53,284 bases of DNA, taken from the NCBI RefSeq assembly GCF_900198605.1, contig NZ_FZPJ01000002.1, forward strand, positions 1-53,284, in the 5' to 3' direction. Under the pieces are notes generated by a model. That model had not been told where the DNA came from and searched no databases. It worked only from the letters and a program-made list of their open reading frames with translations. Origin of the DNA: Helicobacter mesocricetorum (GTDB lineage Bacteria > Campylobacterota > Campylobacteria > Campylobacterales > Helicobacteraceae). The position numbers and the translations under genes are program-made. Of this stretch, positions 15,687-24,588 are shown in pieces (position 1 is the stretch's first letter; each line of letters starts with the position of its first letter).

Positions 15687-18325
15687 CCCAAAAGGTTTTT
15701 TAGCTCTGATTGGATTTTTTTAAATTTTTCTTGTTGCTCTAAGAGTAAATTTTGATTATCTAATAAGATATTTTTAGGTGCATTGGCTAGAAATTTTTGA
15801 TTATTTAGCATTCCTTCTAATTTGTGAATTTCTTTTTGTGTCTTTTCTTGCTGTTTTTGCAATCTTTCAATAATGGGAGCTAGATCAATGCTATTAGTAG
15901 GAATATAGCTTTCTAACCTTTCTGTAATATCTACAATACAATGTGGAATCTTTTGATTGGTAATTTCAATATCTGCTACTTTGGCAAGTTTGCAGACATA
16001 GCTTTTAAAGAGAATTAAGAAATTATCAGGAATGTTATTGTTTAAGCGAATATAGGCTTTTTCAATCTTTTGATTAGCGAAGTTAATCGTTGCTTTAGCT
16101 CGGCGAATAGAAGTAATTGTTTCTATAATGAGTTCAAAGATTTTGAAATTATCAGCATTCTTATAGGAGAATGTAGGGTAGGGCTTTATCATAATAGAAT
16201 TATTTTCTAAAGTGCTATTATCTAGTTTATGCCATAGATATTCGCTTAAAAAAGGCATATAAGGATGTAGCAATAAAAGGGATTCTTTAAAGATTGCACC
16301 CATTTCTTGAATAGAATCTTTATCAACCTTGCTAAGCTCAATCCCCCAATCACAGAAATTACCCCATAAAAACCGATAAAGCGTATTAGCTCCATCATTG
16401 AAACGATAAGACTCTAAGTGATTCCTTGTTTCTTCAATGGTTTGGCTTAGGAGTTCTCCTAAGTATTGTCCTAGTGCTGTTTTGAGTGTGCCAATTTCTC
16501 TAAGATTTGGAAAGGATTTTGCATTAAGCAGTAAAAAGTTTGTTGCATTATAAAGTTTATTCGTAAAATTTTTGCTAATTTCTAATTGGTTGCTAGAGAG
16601 TTTGATGTCTCTTCCTTGCACACAGAGTATCGCTAGAGTGAAACGCAAAACATCGGCACTATAATTTTCAATAAGATCTAGTGGATCAATAACATTTCCT
16701 TTGCTTTTACTCATCTTTTGTCCTTTTTCATCACGGACAAGAGCGTGGAGATAAATATCTGGAAAAGGGAGTTTTGATAGACAGTGTTCCCCTAAGATTA
16801 GCATTCTTGCTACCCAAAAAAATAGAATATCAAAGCCTGTAATTAAAAGTGAATTTGGATAAAAGGCTTTTAAATCTTCTTCGAACCATAGGCTATTTTT
16901 GCCCCATTCTTCATTACCAAAACCCAATGTAGAAAAAGGCCATAAAGCAGAGCTAAACCAAGTATCAAGCACATCAGGATCTTGATAAATATCTAAGCTT
17001 TTGCATTTGGGGCAATTTTTTGAATCTTTAGTATCAGCCCATTGTGCCTTGCAGGTATTGCAATAAAAAACAGGTATTTGATGTCCCCACCAGAGTTGTC
17101 TAGAAATGCACCAATCTCGTAGTTCCCTCATCCAAGCATTATAATTATTTTTCCATTGCGGAGGAAAAAACCTACTAGCATCGGCATTGATTTTTTCGAT
17201 GGCTTTTTGGGCAATCTCTTTTTTTAAAAACCATTGCTTAGAAATATAGGGTTCTACTACATTCCCGCAACGATAGCAATGCCCCACTTGATTTTTATGG
17301 GATTCGATTTTTTCAATAAAACCAAGTTTTTGGAGTTTTTCTACAATAATTTCTCTTGCCTCTAATCTCTCTAATCCTGCAAATTCACCTGCAGATTCAT
17401 TGAGAATGCCTTTTTTGTCAAACACTACAATTTGCTCTAAATTATGCCTTTTACCAACTTCATAGTCATTATTATCGTGAGCTGGAGTTACTTTCACACA
17501 ACCTGTGCCAAATTCCATATCTACATAAGAATCCCCAATAATAGGAATTTCTTTATTGGTTAAAGGTAGCATTACACTTTTGCCAATAAGCTCTCTAAAG
17601 CGAGAATCTTTGGGATTTACCATTATTGCAGTATCTCCAAAATAAGTCTCGGGTCGTGTTGTGGCTACTACAATATAATCTTGGCTATCTTTGAAAAAAT
17701 ATCGTAAATAATAGAGCTTCCCTTCATTTTCTTTATATTCTACTTCAATATCTGATAAGGCCCCATCGTGTGTGCACCAATTGACAAGATATTTTCCTTG
17801 AATGATTAAACCCTCGTTATAGAGTTTTACAAAAGATTCTCTAACAGCTTTTTGCAATCCCTCATCCATTGTAAAGCGGGTTCTACTCCAAGCGGGAGAT
17901 ACCCCTAATTTTCGCATTTGTTTGAGGATTAATCCTCCGCTTTGCTCTTTCCATTCCCATACCTTCTTAACAAAGGTTTCTCTTCCCAAAACTTCTTTTT
18001 TAATGCCTTGTGCTAAGAGTTGTTTTTCTACTACATTTTGTGTAGCAATTCCTGCGTGGTCAAGCCCGGGCTGCCAGAGTGTTTTAAACCCATCCATTCT
18101 CTTAAAGCGAACCATAATATCTATGAGTGTATGATTAAGTGCGTGTCCTATATGAAGACTGCCTGTTACATTAGGGGGTGGTAGCATAATGCAAAATGTC
18201 TTACCCTCTCTTTGTATGGCTTGATTGCCATTAATTTCAAAATATCCTGATTGTTCCCAAATTTGGTAATAAGATTCTTCAATTTCTTTTGGGTTATAAG
18301 TGGTAGAGCTTGTTTTTTCTTGCAT
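15683..18325 (-). CDS. valS: Valyl-tRNA synthetase
   Basis: The class I synthetase has 880 residues. It shows the HIGH motif in 'PPPNVTGSLHIGHALNHT', the KMSKS motif in 'KGQKMSKSKGNVIDPLD', a CP1 editing domain between them ('TTRPETYFGDTAI', 'VTPAHDNNDYEVG'), a zinc-like 'CYRCG' and 'CNTC..CPKC' region, and the C-terminal coiled coil ('LQKQQEKTQKEIHKLEGML'). I chose ATG 18325, which AAAGG precedes; the promoter match overlaps a longer frame starting at 18385. It is transcribed divergently from fliW. Confidence 0.97.
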   Translation of the reverse strand: MQEKTSSTTYNPKEIEESYYQIWEQSGYFEINGNQAIQREGKTFCIMLPPPNVTGSLHIGHALNHTLIDIMVRFKRMDGFKTLWQPGLDHAGIATQNVVEKQLLAQGIKKEVLGRETFVKKVWEWKEQSGGLILKQMRKLGVSPAWSRTRFTMDEGLQKAVRESFVKLYNEGLIIQGKYLVNWCTHDGALSDIEVEYKENEGKLYYLRYFFKDSQDYIVVATTRPETYFGDTAIMVNPKDSRFRELIGKSVMLPLTNKEIPIIGDSYVDMEFGTGCVKVTPAHDNNDYEVGKRHNLEQIVVFDKKGILNESAGEFAGLERLEAREIIVEKLQKLGFIEKIESHKNQVGHCYRCGNVVEPYISKQWFLKKEIAQKAIEKINADASRFFPPQWKNNYNAWMRELRDWCISRQLWWGHQIPVFYCNTCKAQWADTKDSKNCPKCKSLDIYQDPDVLDTWFSSALWPFSTLGFGNEEWGKNSLWFEEDLKAFYPNSLLITGFDILFFWVARMLILGEHCLSKLPFPDIYLHALVRDEKGQKMSKSKGNVIDPLDLIENYSADVLRFTLAILCVQGRDIKLSSNQLEISKNFTNKLYNATNFLLLNAKSFPNLREIGTLKTALGQYLGELLSQTIEETRNHLESYRFNDGANTLYRFLWGNFCDWGIELSKVDKDSIQEMGAIFKESLLLLHPYMPFLSEYLWHKLDNSTLENNSIMIKPYPTFSYKNADNFKIFELIIETITSIRRAKATINFANQKIEKAYIRLNNNIPDNFLILFKSYVCKLAKVADIEITNQKIPHCIVDITERLESYIPTNSIDLAPIIERLQKQQEKTQKEIHKLEGMLNNQKFLANAPKNILLDNQNLLLEQQEKFKKIQSELKNLLG

Positions 18326-18375
18326 AGAAAACCTTTTAAATGGAATGCTTTTTGCTAGATCTTTTTGAAATTTGA

Positions 18376-18403
18376 ATTTTACCAAAAAATTAAATGGTAA
18401 AAT
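18376..18403. promoter_or_regulatory. Divergent valS/fliW promoters sharing an inverted repeat
   Basis: The minus strand reads TGGTAAAAT at 18384-18376 (for valS) and the plus strand reads TGGTAAAAT at 18395-18403 (for fliW). Both are extended -10 boxes and together form a perfect 9-bp inverted repeat with a 10-bp spacer. Each lies about 30-50 bp before its start codon. Confidence 0.55.
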
Positions 18404-18435
18404 GAGAGAATATTTTAAAGTTTGAGGAAAAAGTA

Positions 18436-18831
18436 ATGATGAAGAGTCAAAGGTTTATTGTAAAATCCCCTATTTTAGGCTTTGAAGATGTTGATGAAGT
18501 GGAGTTTGCAGAGGTAGATGATGGGGCATTAGCTTTTTTGTCTATGGATAAAAAGGAAGTTGAATTGCTTTTGGTAAATCCTTATAAAATACGCGAATAT
18601 TCTTTTGAAGTTTCTGCGAGTATTCAAACCTTACTAGAAATCAAAGCAAGCTCTAATGTCAAGGTTTTTTGTGTTTTTGTTAGGGAGAAGGAGAATGGAA
18701 TTAGGGTGAATTTCTTAGCACCTATTATTTTAAATTGTGATAATAATACTCTAGCACAGGTGGTTTTAAATAAAAAAGAATATCCCTTTTTTGATGTTGC
18801 TGAGTCTATTAAAGATTATATTAAAGAATAG
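18436..18831 (+). CDS. fliW: Flagellar assembly factor FliW
   Basis: The protein has 131 residues. The family core is visible: 'FIVKSPILGFEDVDEVEF', 'LLLVNPYKI', 'VFCVFVREKENGIRVNFLAPI' and 'AQVVLNKKEYPF'. FliW binds flagellin and the regulator CsrA, linking flagellin level to translation. Two adjacent ATG codons are possible starts (18436 and 18439). It is followed after 5 bp by rep, with which it is probably co-transcribed. Confidence 0.93.
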   Translation: MMKSQRFIVKSPILGFEDVDEVEFAEVDDGALAFLSMDKKEVELLLVNPYKIREYSFEVSASIQTLLEIKASSNVKVFCVFVREKENGIRVNFLAPIILNCDNNTLAQVVLNKKEYPFFDVAESIKDYIKE

Positions 18832-18836
18832 GAATT

Positions 18837-20858
18837 GTGCCTTTATCAAAGCTTAATTTACAACAAAAAGAAGCCTCTTTAGCCCCTAGTGGATATAATT
18901 TAGTGATTGCATCTGCTGGAACAGGCAAGACTTCGACAATCGTCGGTAGAATCTCTTATTTGTTGCAACAAGGTGTTCAGCCTAGTGAGATTTTGTTATT
19001 AACTTTTACCAATAAAGCCGCCCAAGAGATGCTTGCAAGACTTTTGATGAAGTTTGATGATAGCATTGTAAAGAGGATTGAGGCGGGAACTTTTCACGCT
19101 GTGGCTTATCGTTATTTGAGAAACCACCATTCTATTATCCTTAAACAACCAAGAGAACTTAAAGTTCTTTTTAAAAGTCTCTATGATAAACGCATATTTA
19201 CTAATGCCTCTGATGTAGCCCCTTATAGCGCAAATTATCTTTATGATATTTTTTCTCTTTACCAGAATTCTACTATTAATAATGATTTTAAAGAATGGAT
19301 GGTAAAACGTAATCAAGAGCAACTACAATATGTGGAGATTTATTTAGATGTATGGGAGGAGTTTAGGGAATTAAAAAAAGAATATCATTATGTGGATTAT
19401 AATGATTTGTTGCTTTATTATAGGGAAATGATTAGAAAGAACAAACTAACTTATAAAGAAATCCTAGTCGATGAATACCAAGATACCAATCCTTTGCAAG
19501 ATTCTATTCTTAAAGCCTTTAATCCCCCATCAATTTTTTGTGTAGGGGATTATGACCAAAGTATTTATGCTTTTAATGGGGCAGATATTAGTATTATTGG
19601 GGGTTTTAAAGAGCATTATGTAAATGGAAGAATCTTTAGCTTAACTAAAAATTATCGTTCTACCGCCCCGATTTTAAACCTTGCCAATAGAGTAATTGAA
19701 AAAAATCCTAGAATCTATCCTAAGACCTTAGAAGTTGTGAAGAGGGAAAATTTTGGGATGCCAAGTTTATTAATCTTTGAAGAATTGTTTTTGCAATATC
19801 AAGGAATTGCTAATAAAATCAAGCTTTCTAATCGTCCTTTTGGGGATATTGCGATTATTTTTAGAAACAACTCAAGTGCTGATGGCATAGAAGCGAGTTT
19901 AAGAGAGATAGGAATTCCTACTAAACGCAAAGGAGGCGTTAGTTTTTTTGACACTAAAGAAGTTGTTTTTGTGCTAAATCTTCTTTCTTTGCTCTATAAT
20001 CCTAAAGATATGATGGCTTTTATCCATATCTTAAGTTATGTAAAGGGTATTGGCAATGCCTCTGCAAAAGATATTTATGAAGCCTTAATATTATTAGGGA
20101 ATGGGAATCCTATTGATGGGTTATTAAAACCTGATAAAACCATCCAAGAACCTTTCGCAAAAAGGGAGCAAAACCTGCAATTAGGGTTATTTGATGATTT
20201 TTATATGAATAAAAATCTAAGGTTTAATGGCTTGGAGAAAGGTTTTGAAAATAATCCTCTTTTAGGATACTCAAAGATTAATAAGGATGGTGCAGAGTTT
20301 TTAAATGCCTTATTTTGTTTTTTTAGTGTATTTAATGTTAATGACAAACCTTATTATCTTCTTTCAAAGATTCCACAACTTTCTATTTTTAAAATCGTTA
20401 CACAAAAACTTGCTAGAGAAAGAGCTATTACCAAAGAAGGGAATATCCATCAAGCAAAATACGAAGAATCTTTACTTAGGATTGAAAGGAGAATTTCGGT
20501 CTTAAGGGATTTATCTAGCCATTATAATGAGATAGGAAGATTTTTAAACGCTATGGTGCTTGGCTCTAGTGAGATGAGTGAGGGGGAGGGAGTGAATTTG
20601 TTAAGTATTCACGCTAGTAAAGGATTAGAATTTGCTGAAGTCTATGTTATTGATTTAATGGAGGGTAGATTCCCTAATAAAAAGCTTATGGCGCAAGGTG
20701 GTAGTTTAGAGGAAGAAAGAAGATTGTTTTATGTAGCTGTAACAAGAGCTAAGGAGAATCTCTATTTAAGCTATGCGAAGAGAGATAAAATGAAAAATAT
20801 TGATTATCAAGGCTCTCTTTTTCTTTATGAAGCGGGTTTGTTAAATCATCAAACCTAA
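18837..20858 (+). CDS. rep: Rep-type superfamily 1 DNA helicase
   Basis: The protein has 673 residues from a GTG start behind AGGAATT, 5 bp after fliW. Motifs: Walker A ASAGTGKT at 25-32, 'LTFTNKAAQEM' (Ia), VDEYQDTN (II), VGDYDQSIYAFNGAD (III), KNYRST (IV), 'NLLSIHASKGLEFAEVYVI' (V) and AVTRAKENLYLSY (VI). It should unwind DNA 3'-5' and help replication past blocks. It is a paralogue of the UvrD at 1877-3967. The Rep label rests on motif III and the context and is less certain than the family. Confidence 0.92.
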   Translation: MPLSKLNLQQKEASLAPSGYNLVIASAGTGKTSTIVGRISYLLQQGVQPSEILLLTFTNKAAQEMLARLLMKFDDSIVKRIEAGTFHAVAYRYLRNHHSIILKQPRELKVLFKSLYDKRIFTNASDVAPYSANYLYDIFSLYQNSTINNDFKEWMVKRNQEQLQYVEIYLDVWEEFRELKKEYHYVDYNDLLLYYREMIRKNKLTYKEILVDEYQDTNPLQDSILKAFNPPSIFCVGDYDQSIYAFNGADISIIGGFKEHYVNGRIFSLTKNYRSTAPILNLANRVIEKNPRIYPKTLEVVKRENFGMPSLLIFEELFLQYQGIANKIKLSNRPFGDIAIIFRNNSSADGIEASLREIGIPTKRKGGVSFFDTKEVVFVLNLLSLLYNPKDMMAFIHILSYVKGIGNASAKDIYEALILLGNGNPIDGLLKPDKTIQEPFAKREQNLQLGLFDDFYMNKNLRFNGLEKGFENNPLLGYSKINKDGAEFLNALFCFFSVFNVNDKPYYLLSKIPQLSIFKIVTQKLARERAITKEGNIHQAKYEESLLRIERRISVLRDLSSHYNEIGRFLNAMVLGSSEMSEGEGVNLLSIHASKGLEFAEVYVIDLMEGRFPNKKLMAQGGSLEEERRLFYVAVTRAKENLYLSYAKRDKMKNIDYQGSLFLYEAGLLNHQT

Positions 20859-20860
20859 AT

Positions 20861-20869
20861 TGGTAAAAT
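20861..20869 (+). promoter_or_regulatory. Orphan extended -10-like box after rep
   Basis: TGGTAAAAT, identical to the fliW -10 box, starts 3 bp after the rep stop. No forward gene follows for 1.7 kb. It may be chance in AT-rich DNA or may drive a short transcript into 20876-20980, antisense to the tRNA-Ser tail. Confidence 0.25.
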
Positions 20870-20981
20870 GGCTTTTGATTAAGACTAATAGGTGATAAAT
20901 ATCTTTTGTGGGGTATGGCTAATATTCTAATCTAGTTTGAGGTCTTATTGGTTCTATAAAAGGTATCATAGAAGTTGTAAG

Positions 20982-21072
20982 TGGCGGACAGAGAGAGATT
21001 CGAACTCTCGGTAATCTTGCGACTACGCATCCTTAGCAGGGATGTGGTTTAAGCCAACTCACCCATCTGTCC
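20982..21072 (-). tRNA. tRNA-Ser (anticodon GCT)
   Basis: The molecule is 91 nt including an encoded CCA. The acceptor stem pairs GGACAGA with TCTGTCC. The anticodon stem-loop is CATCC-CTGCTAA-GGATG with anticodon GCT (reads AGC/AGT). A long variable arm follows and then a T-arm containing TTCGAAT, as in class II tRNAs. It lies between rep and prfA. Confidence 0.96.
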
Positions 21073-21088
21073 TTAAAAACGAATAGGG

Positions 21089-21094
21089 ATTATA
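21089..21094 (-). promoter_or_regulatory. -10 box for tRNA-Ser
   Basis: The minus strand reads TATAAT, 16 bp upstream of the mature 5' end of the tRNA. It lies between the prfA stop and the tRNA, so the tRNA can be transcribed independently. Confidence 0.55.
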
Positions 21095-21117
21095 GCGATA
21101 ATAATGTAAAATAATAC

Positions 21118-22188
21118 TTAAGCTAATCCGCTTACTTGCAAAGCCTGTGCTTGGAAATAAGCCACAATAGGGTCAATAACTAAATCAAGGTTTCCACTTA
21201 GCATAATCTCTTCTAGGCTATAAAGTGTTAATCCTACCCTGTGATCACTTAAGCGGTTTTGTGGATAGTTATAGGTGCGGATTCGCTCACTTCTATCACC
21301 GCTTCCTACTTGTAGTTTCCTTGCTTCTGCATTTTGTTCCATTTGTGTTTGTAATTCTGATTCATAGATTCTAGCTTTGAGGATTTTTAATGCTTTGTCT
21401 TTATTTTTATGTTGAGATTTCTCATCTTGCATAGAGACGCTAATACCTGTTGGGATATGGGTTATACGCACTGCAGAATCTGTGGTATTAACACTTTGTC
21501 CGCCGTGTCCTCCTGCTCTAAAGACTTCAATCCTTAAATCATTGGGGTTGATAGTAACTTCTACATCATCAACTTCTGGCATAATGGCTACTGTGATGGC
21601 TGAAGTATGAATTCTCCCTTGCGATTCTGTCTCTGGGACTCTTTGGACTCTATGGGTCCCACCTTCGAATTTAAACTTTGAATAAGCACCTTGCCCTTTA
21701 ATGAGGGCAATGATTTCTTTATAGCCTCCAACATTATTTTCACTAGAGCTTATAATTTCGACTTTCCAACCCTTCAAATCCGCATAACGCACATAGGTTT
21801 TAAATAAATCCCCGACAAAAATCCCTGCCTCATCGCCTCCTGTCCCTGCCCGAAGTTCAAGATAAATGTTTTTATCATCATTGGGATCTTTAGGGAGGAG
21901 TAAAATTTTGATTTCTTGCTCTAAGGTTTGGTTTTGTGTCTCTGCTTCTTTAATTTCTTCTTTAGCTAACTCACTTAATTCTTTGTCTTCTAACAGGATT
22001 TTATTTTCTTGTATGGTTTGAATATTTTTTAAATATTGTTTTGCTTTTTGCACTAATGTTTCTAGGTTACTTTGTTCTTTGCTTAATTCGGTAATTTTTT
22101 GGATATTATTGAGAATTTCTGGTTGTAATAATAGAGTGCTAATTTCTTGATAACGCTCAATAAAAGGCTTTAATTTTGTGGCTAACAT
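21118..22188 (-). CDS. prfA: Peptide chain release factor 1
   Basis: The protein has 356 residues. It ends translation at UAA and UAG. The catalytic GGQ is in '[19 protein letters not shown]', and the codon-recognition loop is in '[19 protein letters not shown]' (PET at the PxT position). The acidic '[13 protein letters not shown]' is also typical. The ATG at 22188 is preferred to a TTG at 22194. It follows rpsT with a 16-bp gap, so the two are likely one transcript. Confidence 0.97.
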   Translation of the reverse strand: MLATKLKPFIERYQEISTLLLQPEILNNIQKITELSKEQSNLETLVQKAKQYLKNIQTIQENKILLEDKELSELAKEEIKEAETQNQTLEQEIKILLLPKDPNDDKNIYLELRAGTGGDEAGIFVGDLFKTYVRYADLKGWKVEIISSSENNVGGYKEIIALIKGQGAYSKFKFEGGTHRVQRVPETESQGRIHTSAITVAIMPEVDDVEVTINPNDLRIEVFRAGGHGGQSVNTTDSAVRITHIPTGISVSMQDEKSQHKNKDKALKILKARIYESELQTQMEQNAEARKLQVGSGDRSERIRTYNYPQNRLSDHRVGLTLYSLEEIMLSGNLDLVIDPIVAYFQAQALQVSGLA

Positions 22189-22204
22189 TAGCAATTACCT
22201 AAAA

Positions 22205-22480
22205 TTAGGCGTTTGCTAGAGCGAATTTTTTTACTAAAGAATTAAGTCGGCTAACTTTTCTTGCAGCAGTATTTTTTGTTAAGATTCCTTTACTGGCGTA
22301 GCTATGGAATGATTGATTGATTTGTTTAAATATTTCTTGTGCTTTAGAAATATCTTTTGCATCTAATGCTTCGTGCAAATTTCTTGTCATATTTTTGATT
22401 CTTGTTTTATAGTATCGGTTTCTTTCGGTTCTTTTTTTGGTTTGTCGGATACGTTTTTGTGCTGATTTATGATTTGCCAT
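22205..22480 (-). CDS. rpsT: 30S ribosomal protein S20
   Basis: The protein has 91 residues, normal for S20: '[20 protein letters not shown]' at the start, and the conserved '[20 protein letters not shown]' near the end. It binds 16S rRNA early in 30S assembly. AAAAGGA lies upstream of the ATG. It heads the rpsT-prfA pair. Confidence 0.97.
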   Translation of the reverse strand: MANHKSAQKRIRQTKKRTERNRYYKTRIKNMTRNLHEALDAKDISKAQEIFKQINQSFHSYASKGILTKNTAARKVSRLNSLVKKFALANA

Positions 22481-22513
22481 AAGATGTTAATCCTTTTATT
22501 AAAAAATTTAAGC

Positions 22514-22523
22514 TAGAATTCTA
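22514..22523. promoter_or_regulatory. Palindromic -10 boxes between rpsT and glmM
   Basis: TAGAATTCTA contains a TAGAAT hexamer on each strand (22514-22519 plus, 22523-22518 minus). It lies between the divergent starts of rpsT and glmM and could serve as the -10 for both. Confidence 0.35.
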
Positions 22524-22578
22524 TTTTAGTTTTTATTAAAAGCAAATAAAATAAAGTATTGTTTAAAGAGGTGTAGCA

Positions 22579-23919
22579 ATGGATCTTTTTGGAACAGATG
22601 GCGTAAGAGGTATGGCTGGAGCTAAATTAAATGTTTTTTGTGCATTGAAATTAGGTATCGCTGCTGGGATTTATTATCGGGAGCACTCTAAGACTAATAA
22701 GATTTTAGTTGGTAAAGATACTAGACGTAGCGGATATATGCTTGAAAATGCTCTTGTTAGTGGGCTTACTTCTGTGGGATATGAAGTGATACAAATAGGT
22801 CCTATGCCAACACCTGCTATTGCATATTTAACGGAAGATATGCGTTGTGATGGTGGCATTATGGTAAGTGCTAGTCATAATCTTTATGCGGATAATGGAA
22901 TTAAGTTTTTTGGTAAGAGTGGTTATAAGCTTGATGAAAAAGACGAAAAAATTATCGAAAAGATTTATGCGGATGAGGCTTTACTTGAAGATTCTCAAAA
23001 AAGGGGTAAAGAGATAGGTTCTTCTAAGAGGATTGATGATGTGGTAGGACGTTATATCGTGCATATTAAAAATTCCTTTCCTAAAGATTTGTCTTTGCAC
23101 GGCGTTAGAGTTGTTATTGATTGTGCTAATGGAGCTGCCTATAAGGTAGCCCCGACAATTTTTAATGAATTAGGTGCTGAAGTTTTTGTGATTAATGATG
23201 AGCCTAATGGTTTTAATATTAATGAGAACTGCGGAGCTACCCAGCCTTTGAGTTTGCAAGAAGAGGTGCGGAGGGTTAGGGCTGATATTGGTTTTGCGCT
23301 AGATGGCGATGCAGATAGGCTTGTTGTGGTGGATGAAAGAGGTAATGTTGTGAATGGAGATAAACTTATTGGGGTTTTAGCCCTTGCTTCTAAAGAAAAT
23401 CAAACTTTGAAGCATAATACCATTGTTGCAACCATTATGAGTAATTATGCCCTAGAGGAGTTTTTAAAGGAACATAATATTAAGCTTATACGCTCTAATG
23501 TCGGAGATAAATATGTGCTTGAGAGTATGTTGGATCATCATTTAAATTTTGGTGCAGAGCAAAGTGGGCATATTATTTTTAGTGATTTTGCTAAAACTGG
23601 AGATGGACTAGTGAGTGCTTTGCAAACAATGGCATATGTTTTGAGGTTTGATAAACCTGCCTCGCAAATTTTGGATTGTTTTGAACTCTATCCTCAAATT
23701 TTAAGAAACTTAAATATTAATTCTAAGCCAAATTTAGAGACTTTAGAGGGGTATGAAGCTTTTCTTGAGAGGATTACTTCTAAAAAGATTCGACATTTAA
23801 TTCGTTATAGTGGAACGGAGAATAAACTTAGGATTTTATTAGAAGGAAAGGATTTAAAACTTTTGGAAAACACTATGCAAGAGTGTGAAGAATATTTTAG
23901 GGGAAAGATTTATTCGTGA
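22579..23919 (+). CDS. glmM: Phosphoglucosamine mutase
   Basis: The enzyme converts glucosamine 6-phosphate to glucosamine 1-phosphate for peptidoglycan and LPS precursors. It has 446 residues, full length. It begins '[18 protein letters not shown]'. The catalytic phosphoserine motif is '[20 protein letters not shown]', the metal-binding loop is '[13 protein letters not shown]', and the sugar loop is '[12 protein letters not shown]'. The C-terminal phosphate loop is '[19 protein letters not shown]'. The stop overlaps the lspA start as GTGA. Confidence 0.98.
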   Translation: MDLFGTDGVRGMAGAKLNVFCALKLGIAAGIYYREHSKTNKILVGKDTRRSGYMLENALVSGLTSVGYEVIQIGPMPTPAIAYLTEDMRCDGGIMVSASHNLYADNGIKFFGKSGYKLDEKDEKIIEKIYADEALLEDSQKRGKEIGSSKRIDDVVGRYIVHIKNSFPKDLSLHGVRVVIDCANGAAYKVAPTIFNELGAEVFVINDEPNGFNINENCGATQPLSLQEEVRRVRADIGFALDGDADRLVVVDERGNVVNGDKLIGVLALASKENQTLKHNTIVATIMSNYALEEFLKEHNIKLIRSNVGDKYVLESMLDHHLNFGAEQSGHIIFSDFAKTGDGLVSALQTMAYVLRFDKPASQILDCFELYPQILRNLNINSKPNLETLEGYEAFLERITSKKIRHLIRYSGTENKLRILLEGKDLKLLENTMQECEEYFRGKIYS

Positions 23920-24371
23920 GAAAAGCCTATTTATTCTTTATAGTCGCATTAGTTCTTATTTTTATCCTTGATCAATCCATTAAATGGTTTTTTGTATTAA
24001 GTGGTTTTGGCTATGAGGGGGGTATTATATCTTTAGTGCTTGTTTATAATAAAGGGGTTGCTTTTTCTATGTTTGCGTTTTTGCAAGAGTGGTTAAAGTA
24101 TTTGCAGATACTTTTGATTCTAGGAATCTTTTTTTATTTGTATAAAAATAAAGAGTTTTTTAAGGAATATAGTGTTCCTTTGGGTATGATATTTGGTGCA
24201 GGGATTTCTAATGTTTTTGATAGATTCTTGCATTTAGGGGTGGTGGATTATATTTTTTGGCATTATCTTTTTGAATTTGCGATTTTTAATTTTGCTGATG
24301 TGATGATTAATTGTGGGGTTGTTTGGATACTTTTGCAGAGTTTTTTAAGAAAACCTAAAAGAGGAAATTGA
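23916..24371 (+). CDS. lspA: Lipoprotein signal peptidase II
   Basis: The protein has 151 residues from a GTG start that overlaps the glmM stop (GTGA). It cleaves prolipoproteins such as Pal. It has four hydrophobic segments and the two family motifs with catalytic Asp: '[19 protein letters not shown]' and '[15 protein letters not shown]'. The early '[11 protein letters not shown]' is also typical. Confidence 0.96.
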   Translation: MRKAYLFFIVALVLIFILDQSIKWFFVLSGFGYEGGIISLVLVYNKGVAFSMFAFLQEWLKYLQILLILGIFFYLYKNKEFFKEYSVPLGMIFGAGISNVFDRFLHLGVVDYIFWHYLFEFAIFNFADVMINCGVVWILLQSFLRKPKRGN

Positions 24372-24377
24372 TACAAT
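24369..24377 (+). promoter_or_regulatory. Extended -10 promoter for tRNA-Val
   Basis: TGATACAAT overlaps the end of lspA and lies about 30 bp before the tRNA 5' end. It is a clear extended -10 match. Confidence 0.55.
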
Positions 24378-24407
24378 TCCTGCCTTTGTATCTTTGTGTT
24401 TTGGCAA

Positions 24408-24483
24408 GGTCGCGTAGCTCAGTTGGTAGAGCACTACCTTGACATGGTAGTGGTCGCTGGTTCAAGTCCAGTCGTGGCCACCA
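24408..24483 (+). tRNA. tRNA-Val (anticodon GAC)
   Basis: The molecule is 76 nt with encoded CCA. The acceptor arms are GGTCGCG and CGTGGCC with two G-T pairs. The anticodon arm is CTACC-TTGACAT-GGTAG, giving anticodon GAC. The T-loop is GTTCAAGTC. It lies between lspA and alaS. Confidence 0.97.
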
Positions 24484-24494
24484 TAAAAACTTTT

Positions 24495-24500
24495 TATAAT
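24495..24500 (+). promoter_or_regulatory. Candidate -10 box upstream of alaS
   Basis: TATAAT lies 94 bp before the alaS ATG. A second candidate, TAAAAT at 24555-24560, is closer. Starting at the upstream one would include the whole leader hairpin; starting at the downstream one would cut off its 5' arm. Confidence 0.35.
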
Positions 24501-24561
24501 CTCCTTTAAATTCTAGTTTTTGATAAATAAAGCCATTTTTTAATAGAAAATAAGTAAAATC

Positions 24562-24586
24562 CCTCTATTTTGATTTAGAGGTTTTT
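24562..24586 (+). promoter_or_regulatory. Leader hairpin with T-tail covering the alaS ribosome site
   Basis: CCTCTA (24562-24567) pairs with TAGAGG (24576-24581) across an 8-nt loop and is followed by five T. The TAGAGG arm is also the only Shine-Dalgarno candidate for the alaS ATG at 24589. The structure could end tRNA-Val transcripts, hide the alaS ribosome site, or both. Confidence 0.55.
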
Positions 24587-24588
24587 GT

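Noticed and set aside
18326-18385. 20-residue N-terminal extension of ValS
   Set aside because: It overlaps the valS promoter match and lacks a ribosome site; the ATG at 18325 has one.
24362-24381. Imperfect hairpin at the end of lspA as a terminator
   Set aside because: It has a bulge, no T-run, and overlaps the better-supported tRNA-Val promoter.
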